The notes under the pieces: model-generated | What the model was told of the DNA's origin: nothing | The model's database searches: none | Seen by the model: the letters and a program-made list of their open reading frames with translations, nothing else | In this document: positions 1-5,206 of the stretch, piece by piece | How the letters are laid out: every line of letters starts with the position of its first letter | How positions within the stretch are numbered: position 1 is the stretch's first letter | Translations under genes and position numbers: made by a program | Assembly: GCA_030689795.1 (NCBI GenBank) | Contig: JAUYEO010000165.1 | Span: 1-6,239 of the forward strand | DNA from: Desulfobacterales bacterium | GTDB lineage: Bacteria; Desulfobacterota; Desulfobacteria; Desulfobacterales; RPRI01 | Direction of reading: 5' to 3' | DNA length: 6,239 nt

Positions 1-168
1 GCCATAGCGCCGGACTGGGCCCTCGGCGCCTTGTTCGGGGCAGGTGGTTTTGCGGGAATGTATCTTGGCGCAAGATTGCAGAAATATATGCCGGCAAAAG
101 TCATCAAGGTCATCCTTGCACTCGCCATAACTTTCCTTGCGGTCAAATACATAGCAGGCATATTCTGA
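1..168 (+). CDS. TauE/SafE-family membrane permease, C-terminal fragment (5' end outside window)
   Basis: Frame 1 is open from the window edge to a TGA at 166-168 and gives 55 residues. The segment GALFGAGGFAGMYLGARLQK is followed by a short basic linker (MPAKVIK) and a final hydrophobic helix (VILALAITFLAVKYIAGIF). This Gly/Ala-rich helix, then GARL, then a last helix ending at the C-terminus is the usual tail of TauE/SafE (DUF81) permeases, which are inner-membrane proteins linked to export of sulfite, sulfonates or other organic anions. The substrate cannot be told from this fragment. The gene is cut only by the window boundary and its stop looks natural. It is followed at once by the palindromic element at 169-310. 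Other small multi-pass transporters can have similar tails, so the family call is fairly but not fully secure. Confidence 0.7.
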   Translation, partial: AIAPDWALGALFGAGGFAGMYLGARLQKYMPAKVIKVILALAITFLAVKYIAGIF

Positions 169-310
169 GAGATCTTTGCATAACGCCCTCTTTTGCCCGA
201 TTACTGCGTCAGGCTCAAATTTCAATCCTCGAAATACTCAATGTATTCCTGCGGTTGAAATTATCGCCTTCCTTGTATTTGGCCAAAATTGGACGTTCTT
301 CAAAGGTCTC
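169..310. repeat. Long nested palindromic intergenic element (~142 nt)
   Basis: Four pairs of arms are arranged symmetrically around position 240. The ends GAGATCTTTG (169-178) and CAAAGGTCTC (301-310) pair throughout if one G-U is allowed. Next, 182-198 pairs imperfectly with 281-297 (13 of 17). Then AGGC (211-214) pairs with GCCT (266-269). The core 218-237 pairs with 243-262 around the loop TCAAT, giving 20 positions with three mismatches and two wobbles. The element begins directly after the stop codon of the upstream gene and no ORF explains it. It looks like a mobile or dispersed palindromic repeat of MITE/REP type, or a structured RNA. I have an unverified impression that similar elements occur between genes of Desulfobacterota. 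Copy number cannot be judged from one window. Confidence 0.7.
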
Positions 311-337
311 TCCGCAAGTTAACAAGCCAGACCTTTG
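301..337 (+). promoter_or_regulatory. Possible anti-terminator hairpin competing with the 329-371 terminator
   Basis: CAAAGGTCT (301-309), the right end of the palindromic element, is an exact 9-bp inverted match to AGACCTTTG (329-337), the first part of the terminator's 5' arm. The loop between them is 19 nt. Forming this hairpin would occupy nine of the 13 bases the terminator stem needs, so the two folds exclude each other. The pairing is visible in the sequence; a regulatory role is inference. It may only reflect shared ancestry of the terminator arm and the repeat end. Confidence 0.35.
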
Positions 338-371
338 TCACTGCATGCATGTGGCAGAGGTCTTTTTTTTT
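329..371 (+). terminator. Strong rho-independent terminator
   Basis: The arm AGACCTTTGTCAC (329-341) pairs along all 13 positions with GTGGCAGAGGTCT (351-363), including two G-U pairs. The loop is nine bases (342-350), and a run of nine T (363-371) follows on the plus strand. The opposite strand has no T-run after the stem, so it acts on plus-strand transcription. It lies about 160 nt after the TauE/SafE stop and about 50 nt before the ATPase start. It could end the upstream transcript or act as a leader attenuator for the ATPase operon. Confidence 0.85.
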
Positions 372-421
372 GGGTAAAATCATGAACCGATCGAAGTCTC
401 GATAAAGGAAAATCAAAGACA

Positions 422-3112
422 ATGGAAGCCTTGACCGACAAAAAAAACGGATCATTCCACTGGCACCAAATTGATCCGGAAGAGGTGACGGAAAGACTCC
501 AATCCTCCGGAAACGGTCTCACTCGGGAGGAAGCCCGGGGGCGACTGGAGAGCTTCGGCCCCAACAAACTCATCGAGAAAAAACGTAAATCGTTGTGGAT
601 GATGTTCCTGTATCAGTTTAAGGATTTCATGATTCTGGTGCTGATCGCCGCCGCCGTGGTGGCCGGAGTCATCGGCGAGCCCTCGGATACTATCGCCATC
701 GCCGTGATCGTGCTGCTAAACGCCGTACTCGGATTTATCCAGGAATACCGGGCCGAAAAGGCCATGGCCGCCCTGAAAAAGATGGCGGCTCCTTCGGCGA
801 CCGTAATCCGAGACGGGCGGACCGAGAAGATCACCGCGGACCAGCTCGTTCCCGGAGACCTGGTTATCCTGGAGGCCGGCCAGGTGGTGCCGGCCGATAT
901 CCGGCTGACCGAAGCGGTCCATCTCCGGACCGAAGAGGCGGCCCTGACCGGTGAATCCGTGCCGGTGGAGAAGCAAACCGAGGCGTTGCCGGAAGAGCAT
1001 TTACCTATCGGCGACCGGAGAAACATAGCCTATAAAGGGACCCTGGTCACCTACGGGCGAGGGCAGGGACTGGTGACGACCACCGGGATGCAGACGGAAC
1101 TCGGACGGATCGCCGTCCTGCTCCAGGCCCAGGAAGAGGGGAAGACACCGCTCCAGAAGCGGCTCACCTCCTTCGGGAAGAAGATCGCTTACGCGGTGTT
1201 GGCCATTTGCGCTATTGTCTTTGTCGCCGGACTTCTCCGGGGCGAACCGCCACTGTTGATGCTGCTCACGGCCATCTCCCTGGCGGTGGCGGCCATCCCC
1301 GAGGCCCTGCCGGCGGTCATTACCATCACGCTGGCCCTGGGCGCTAAAAAACTGGTCAAGCAGCAGGCTTTGATCCGGAAACTGCCGGCGGTGGAGACCC
1401 TGGGGTCGGTTACCTATATTTGCTCCGACAAGACCGGGACACTGACCTTGAATCGAATGACTGTGGAGGAGGTTTATGCCGACGGGCGTCTGTTCCGGTC
1501 AGAAGAACTTCCGACGGCCGACCCGGAAAGCGCGGAAATGCCTCTTTCAGGCTGGAAACCCACGGGGATGCTGCTCACGGCCCTGGCCCTTTCCAATGAC
1601 GCCCGTCTGGACGCCTCCGGCGCCGTCCTCGGCGATCCGACCGAGGTGGCCCTATTCAACCTGGCCCGGGAAAAGGGCTTCCTTCGGGAAAAACTCAATG
1701 AAAAGTTTCCCCGGCTGGCCGAGATCCCTTTCGACTCGGACCGAAAACTGATGACCACCTTTCATCCCTGGGAGAACGGCCGGGTGATTTCTTTCACCAA
1801 GGGGGCGGTTGAGGAAATATTGAAGCGCTCCGAAAAAGCGTTTACCACACGGGATCAGGATGAAGCCGATCGGTCGAAAATCATGGAGATCGCCGACCGG
1901 ATAGCCGGGGACGGCCTGAGGGTGTTGGGTTTCGGTCTGCGGTTCTGGGACGGCCTCCCGAACCCGTTGACCTCGGAAGAAGTTGAAACGGGGCTGGTGT
2001 TAGTCGGGATCATCGGGATGATGGATCCGCCCCGGCCGGAGGCGCGGGAGGCCGTGGCTATGTGCCGGTCCGCCGGTATCCGGCCGGTGATGATAACCGG
2101 GGACCACCCGCTGACGGCCAGAGTGATCGCCCGGCGAATCGGGATCATAGATGGGGACGGAAAAGCCATTATGACCGGCCGGGAACTCGAACAGCTTTCC
2201 CTGGAGGAATTCGAAAACCGGGTAGAAAAGATACAGGTTTACGCCCGGGTCGCTCCGGAGCAGAAGTTGAAGATCGTCAAAGCCCTGCAGGATAAGGGTC
2301 AATATGTGGCCATGACCGGGGACGGGGTCAACGATGCCCCGGCGCTGAAGCGGGCGGATATCGGCATTGCCATGGGTATAACCGGCACCGATGTATCTAA
2401 AGAGGCCTCCCACATGATTCTGATGGACGATAACTTCGCCACCATCGTGAAAGCCGTGCGGGAAGGACGCAAGATTTACGACAATATCCGCAAGTTCATC
2501 CGCTATCTCCTGACCACGAATTCCGGGGAAATCTGGACCCTCTTTCTGGCCTCCTTTCTGGGGCTACCCATTCCGCTGCTGCCGATCCACATCCTGTGGA
2601 TCAATCTCGTGACCGACGGTCTGCCGGCCCTGGCCCTTTCGGCCGAGCCTGAAGAAAAAGACCTGATGAAACGGCCGCCTCGGGACCCCAGGGAAAGCAT
2701 CTTTGCCCAGGGATTAGGCATCCATGCGATCTGGGTCGGGCTCCTCATGGCCGGCGTTGTTCTCGGACTGCAGGCCGGAGCCATCCACCACGGCGATACC
2801 CATTGGCAAACCATGGTATTTACCACGCTCTGTCTGCTCCAATTGGGCCACGTGCTGGCCATCCGTTCGGAACGGATGTCGATTTTTAAACAGGGGCTTT
2901 TATCCAATAAGCCGTTGCTGGCCAGCGTCCTACTGACGCTGCTGCTCCAGATGGCGACAATTTATATACCGGCACTGAACCCGGTGTTTAAAACCGAACC
3001 GCTGACTACCGGGGAATTGTTCCTGGTGTTTGGGCTTTCCAGTTTGGTTTTTGTGGCCGTGGAAATTGAAAAATTTTTTAAAAGACTTCGAACAAGGATG
3101 CCTGATCAATAA
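422..3112 (+). CDS. Type II P-type ATPase, probable Ca2+ (PMR1-like) transporter
   Basis: This 896-aa protein is a complete cation-pumping P-type ATPase of the inner membrane. In order it shows an N-terminal cation-ATPase domain (about 12-75), the first helix pair (about 60-105), an actuator domain with TGES (176-179), M4 with PEALP (293-297), the phosphorylation motif DKTGTLT with Asp336, a nucleotide-binding KGA (Lys460), TGD (559-561), and the hinge TGDGVND (632-638). Six C-terminal helices follow. Predicted ion ligands are Glu294 in M4, Asn700 and Glu703 in M5, and Asn728, Thr731 and Asp732 in M6 (NLVTDGLP). The position matching SERCA Glu908 in M8 appears to be Gln807, which fits single-site PMR1/LMCA1-type calcium pumps, though Mn2+ or another cation is possible. 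The start is supported by AAGGAA at 405-410 and by the domain beginning soon after. The gene is more GC-rich than those that follow it and probably heads their operon. Confidence 0.95.
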   Translation: MEALTDKKNGSFHWHQIDPEEVTERLQSSGNGLTREEARGRLESFGPNKLIEKKRKSLWMMFLYQFKDFMILVLIAAAVVAGVIGEPSDTIAIAVIVLLNAVLGFIQEYRAEKAMAALKKMAAPSATVIRDGRTEKITADQLVPGDLVILEAGQVVPADIRLTEAVHLRTEEAALTGESVPVEKQTEALPEEHLPIGDRRNIAYKGTLVTYGRGQGLVTTTGMQTELGRIAVLLQAQEEGKTPLQKRLTSFGKKIAYAVLAICAIVFVAGLLRGEPPLLMLLTAISLAVAAIPEALPAVITITLALGAKKLVKQQALIRKLPAVETLGSVTYICSDKTGTLTLNRMTVEEVYADGRLFRSEELPTADPESAEMPLSGWKPTGMLLTALALSNDARLDASGAVLGDPTEVALFNLAREKGFLREKLNEKFPRLAEIPFDSDRKLMTTFHPWENGRVISFTKGAVEEILKRSEKAFTTRDQDEADRSKIMEIADRIAGDGLRVLGFGLRFWDGLPNPLTSEEVETGLVLVGIIGMMDPPRPEAREAVAMCRSAGIRPVMITGDHPLTARVIARRIGIIDGDGKAIMTGRELEQLSLEEFENRVEKIQVYARVAPEQKLKIVKALQDKGQYVAMTGDGVNDAPALKRADIGIAMGITGTDVSKEASHMILMDDNFATIVKAVREGRKIYDNIRKFIRYLLTTNSGEIWTLFLASFLGLPIPLLPIHILWINLVTDGLPALALSAEPEEKDLMKRPPRDPRESIFAQGLGIHAIWVGLLMAGVVLGLQAGAIHHGDTHWQTMVFTTLCLLQLGHVLAIRSERMSIFKQGLLSNKPLLASVLLTLLLQMATIYIPALNPVFKTEPLTTGELFLVFGLSSLVFVAVEIEKFFKRLRTRMPDQ

Positions 3113-3113
3113 C

Positions 3114-3119
3114 AGGAGG
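3114..3119 (+). promoter_or_regulatory. Consensus ribosome binding site of the htpX remnant
   Basis: AGGAGG begins two bases after the ATPase stop codon and lies five bases before GTG at 3125. It is as good as the sites of the intact genes in this window, although the reading frame it serves is broken. It marks the true 5' end of the former htpX gene and shows that the gene was once translationally linked to the ATPase. Confidence 0.75.
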
Positions 3120-3124
3120 TGCGC

Positions 3125-3281
3125 GTGAATACCCTGAAAACCCATGGATGCCGACCCGGCAACAGCTCAGATGTTTATTGTCAATCCTCTTTCCGGAGGA
3201 GGTTTATTGAAGCTTTTCAGCACCCACCCACCAATGGAGCAAAGGGTAGCCGGACTTGAGGCTATGAGATCAGGATCATAA
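3125..3281 (+). pseudogene. htpX: htpX remnant: internally deleted, frame-shifted HtpX protease gene
   Basis: HtpX is a membrane-bound zinc metalloprotease, usually about 280-300 residues, that degrades damaged membrane proteins. Here a GTG start after a consensus ribosome binding site reads VNTLKT, which resembles the usual MNTLKT-like HtpX start, and then loses homology. From about 3144 a different frame reads PMDADPATAQMFIVNPLSGG and LFSTHPPMEQRVAGLEAM, ending at TAA 3279-3281. That is the characteristic HtpX C-terminus, with its PATAHMFIVNPLSG and FSTHPPTEERI signatures. The two parts differ in frame, and the second frame carries TGA stops at 3126 and 3135. The middle, roughly 230-240 codons including the HEXXH zinc site and the helices, is absent. 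The simplest reading is one internal deletion with a junction near 3137-3144. A misassembly is the alternative. Translation from GTG would give only a meaningless 44-residue peptide. Confidence 0.85.
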
Positions 3282-3300
3282 ACGAAGAGGCTCAAAAACA

Positions 3301-3555
3301 ATGACGGCGCTTTTTCTTAAAAGTCTCAGACAGGTAAAGAAGGTCATCATAGCGGTGGTCGGTTTTACGGTGTTAGCCATTGGCCTGGTGATGATTGTTT
3401 TGCCCGGTCCGGCGTTTATCGTCATCCCGGCGGCCCTGGGCATCCTATCAACGGACTTTGCCTGGGCAAAAAATTTAGTCAAAAAAGTGAGAAGTAAAAT
3501 CCCGAAAACAAGTAAAATCAAAGGAGGAAGCAGCCATGGTATTGAAGCCGACTGA
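3301..3555 (+). CDS. Small PGPGW-type membrane protein
   Basis: This 84-aa protein has a short basic N-terminus (KSLRQVKK), a hydrophobic helix (about 14-34), the motif LPGPAF (34-39), a second hydrophobic stretch (about 38-50), then FAWAK (53-57) and a strongly basic tail. The helix, LPGPGW, IPAALGIL and FAWA order matches the PGPGW family of putative transmembrane proteins (Pfam PF09656), whose function is not known. The defining PGPGW reads PGPAF here, a variation in the last two positions. Its ribosome binding site is weak (GAGG at 3287-3290). The start lies 20 nt after the htpX remnant's stop, so it may once have been translationally coupled to htpX. Its 3' end overlaps the next gene by 20 nt, in another frame, which indicates one transcript. 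Confidence 0.8.
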   Translation: MTALFLKSLRQVKKVIIAVVGFTVLAIGLVMIVLPGPAFIVIPAALGILSTDFAWAKNLVKKVRSKIPKTSKIKGGSSHGIEAD

Positions 3556-3841
3556 AAAGGAAGAAGAATACTTTGCCAGGATGGAGTTTGAAAGAAAAAA
3601 GAAAATCGAAGAGGAAAAGCACAAAAAGCTGGCCGAAGAGGAAAAGAAAAGACTTAAGGAACTTCATTTTATGAGATGCCCCAAATGTGGTATGGAGCTT
3701 TTAGAAATTGATTACAGATCTATTAAGATTGATAAATGCTCCGAATGCGATGGAATCTGGCTGGATGCCGGAGAGATGGAAAGGGTCTCAACGCTTGAAA
3801 AGGCAGGACTTGACAAATTATTCAGTGTCTTTAAGAAGTAG
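3536..3841 (+). CDS. Zinc-ribbon protein with zf-TFIIB domain
   Basis: This 101-aa soluble protein has two parts. Residues 6-45 are almost entirely Glu, Lys and Arg and should form a long charged helix or coiled coil. Residues 46-82 form a zf-TFIIB (PF13453) zinc ribbon: Cys48 and Cys51 in RCPKCG, Cys68 and Cys71 in KCSECDGIWLDAGE, followed by the typical Trp75, Asp77 and Glu80. Zinc binding by the four cysteines is expected from the family; the cellular role of these small proteins is not known. The start is firm because AAGGAGG (3521-3527) lies eight bases upstream. It starts inside the last codons of the PGPGW gene. The same kind of cysteine ribbon returns at the end of the gene at 4773-5102. 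Confidence 0.88.
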   Translation: MVLKPTEKEEEYFARMEFERKKKIEEEKHKKLAEEEKKRLKELHFMRCPKCGMELLEIDYRSIKIDKCSECDGIWLDAGEMERVSTLEKAGLDKLFSVFKK

Positions 3842-3940
3842 AGATGGAGTCACCGGTATCCAAAGGAAGTCGGGCGCAAAAGAAACCCCACAGCAGAGAC
3901 TGTAGGGTATTAACAACTTAAATCAAACGGAGGCAGCAAG

Positions 3941-4798
3941 ATGGATGAAAGAGATGTATACAGAGCTAAGGATGCAATGCAGTCTGCAATGAAGAAAGGA
4001 CCTATGAGGGTGGCGCTGATTATTGGAGCAATTCTGATGTTTTTTATGTTTTTACAGCCATGGGTTCAGATTGGTGCAGGTCAAAGAGGGGTTGTCCTTG
4101 ATTTTGGCGCTGTTCAGAAGGATGTGCTTGGAGAAGGGCTGCATTTCAGGGTGCCTGTAATGCAGGAAATTGTCCGGATGGATGTCAAGGTGCAGAAGGC
4201 AGAGACAGCGGCGGCGGCGGCCTCGGCTGACCTCCAGGATGTAAGCTCGACCGTTGCGATTAACTATCATATAATTCCAGACAAGGCAAATATTGTCTAT
4301 CAGTCCATCGGCATACACTTTAAAGAGCGAATTATAGACCCTGCAGTACTGGAGGTGGTAAAGGCTGTGACAGCCAAGTATTCAGCGGAAGAGCTTATTA
4401 CAAAGAGGCCGGCGGTGAGCGATGCAATGAAACTGTCCCTTACTGAAAGGCTCCTTGCGCACAACATGGCAGTTGATGCATTCTCTATCGTGGGTTTCAG
4501 CTTCTCCAAGATATTTATGGAAGCTATTGAGTCAAAGCAGACAGCAGAACAGCTCGCACTAAAGGCAAAGAGAGACCTCGACAGGATAAAGATAGAGGCA
4601 GAGCAGACGATCACAGCAGCAAGAGCAGAGGCAGAGTCCCTGAGGCTGCAAAGGGCAAATATTTCGCCGGACCTTATAGAGCTTAGAAAGATAGAGGCCA
4701 ATCTCAAGGCTATAGATAAATGGAATGGGATCCTCCCGCAGGTTACAGGCGGTGGGGCAGTGCCATTTATAGGTGTGGGAGATATACAAAAGAGATAA
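3941..4798 (+). CDS. Prohibitin/SPFH (band 7) family membrane protein
   Basis: This 285-aa protein has a short cytoplasmic-type N-terminus, one transmembrane anchor (about 22-40, VALIIGAILMFFMFLQPW) and a prohibitin/SPFH domain starting with IGAGQRGVVLDFGAV (44-58) and GEGLHFRVPV (64-73). The domain runs through the typical DPAVLEVVKAVTAKYSAEELI (133-153). An Ala/Glu/Lys-rich coiled coil (about 195-240) and a tail with WNGILPQVTGG (261-271) follow. Such proteins assemble into large membrane rings that organise membrane areas and, as in HflK/HflC, modulate the FtsH protease. It resembles the mitochondrial prohibitin and HflC style, but no partner HflK gene is beside it. GGAGG at 3929-3933 supports the start. 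A run of alanines (90-94) lies inside the domain. It overlaps the next gene by 26 nt if that gene's GTG start is right. Confidence 0.92.
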   Translation: MDERDVYRAKDAMQSAMKKGPMRVALIIGAILMFFMFLQPWVQIGAGQRGVVLDFGAVQKDVLGEGLHFRVPVMQEIVRMDVKVQKAETAAAAASADLQDVSSTVAINYHIIPDKANIVYQSIGIHFKERIIDPAVLEVVKAVTAKYSAEELITKRPAVSDAMKLSLTERLLAHNMAVDAFSIVGFSFSKIFMEAIESKQTAEQLALKAKRDLDRIKIEAEQTITAARAEAESLRLQRANISPDLIELRKIEANLKAIDKWNGILPQVTGGGAVPFIGVGDIQKR

Positions 4799-5102
4799 AC
4801 GAATAATCATAAGAAAGCAGAGAATTCCATTGTTTAGATATGTTATTCTGCTTACTATTGCAGGTATTGTGGGGAGCATTATAGCTATAAGAAAAGAGCG
4901 CAACCCGATGTGGTGGTTTATACTATGCGCCTTTTTCCCTTTGCTTATTATTGTTATTGCATTGCTTTCACCTCTGGTATCTAAAGGATATACCAAAAAA
5001 TGTCCCTACTGCGCAGAGATTATTAAAGAAGATGCAATAGTTTGCAAGCATTGTGGCCGGGAGTTGCCCATAGAGATGATCAAGGTTCAAAGCAAAATGT
5101 GA
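4773..5102 (+). CDS. Two-helix membrane protein with C-terminal zinc ribbon
   Basis: The frame gives up to 109 residues from GTG at 4773. Two hydrophobic helices (about 22-39 and 46-69) surround a short basic loop (RKERNPMWW). A zinc ribbon with Cys77, Cys80, Cys91 and Cys94 (CPYCAEIIKEDAIVCKHCGREL) follows. This layout is common in small bacterial zinc-ribbon-domain membrane proteins without a known function. The start is uncertain. GTG 4773 lies within the SPFH gene and lacks a clear ribosome binding site, while TTG at 4830 would begin just before the first helix and give about 90 residues. Either way the gene follows the SPFH gene directly and is probably cotranscribed. It ends the plus-strand cluster. 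Confidence 0.82.
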   Translation: MWEIYKRDKRIIIRKQRIPLFRYVILLTIAGIVGSIIAIRKERNPMWWFILCAFFPLLIIVIALLSPLVSKGYTKKCPYCAEIIKEDAIVCKHCGRELPIEMIKVQSKM

Positions 5103-5163
5103 CCGGGAATACTTGCAACCGAATTAGGATATTGCTCATCAGGCGGATATCGGGGAACATCTC

Positions 5164-5189
5164 TTGATATATAAAATTTTATATATCAA
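5164..5189. repeat. Perfect 26-bp AT-rich palindrome between convergent genes
   Basis: The half-site TTGATATATAAAA (5164-5176) is followed with no spacer by its exact reverse complement (5177-5189). It lies in the 104-nt gap between the ends of two convergent genes. With no GC-rich stem it is a poor intrinsic terminator, although the T and A runs at its centre could give weak two-way termination. A protein-binding site or a cruciform-forming sequence are alternatives. Confidence 0.75.
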
Positions 5190-5206
5190 TCAGGCAAAAA
5201 CCTTCG

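Noticed and set aside
255..281. Possible promoter: TTGAAA at 255-260 with a TATTT-like -10
   Set aside because: The -35-like hexamer is part of the palindrome's stem, the spacer is about 15 nt and the -10 is poor. There is not enough to call it.
382..405. Eight-codon leader ORF (MNRSKSR) between the terminator and the ATPase
   Set aside because: It has no ribosome binding site, follows the T-run directly, and shows no regulatory residue pattern. An ORF this short is expected by chance.
613..2907. Several long minus-strand ORFs opposite the ATPase gene
   Set aside because: They are frame shadows of a GC-rich gene, with low-complexity Arg/Ser/Pro-rich products and no family features.
3125..3259. 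Functional small protein translated from GTG 3125
   Set aside because: After the first six HtpX-like codons the frame reads a shifted copy of the HtpX tail, so the peptide is best explained as the product of a broken gene.
3708..3905. 65-aa plus-strand ORF overlapping the end of the zf-TFIIB gene
   Set aside because: It is an out-of-frame shadow with no ribosome binding site and no recognisable features. The 99-nt gap at 3842-3940 shows nothing beyond the SPFH ribosome binding site.
4300..4996. Minus-strand ORFs opposite the SPFH and zinc-ribbon genes
   Set aside because: Their products lack recognisable domains, and the plus-strand proteins in the same place have clear families.
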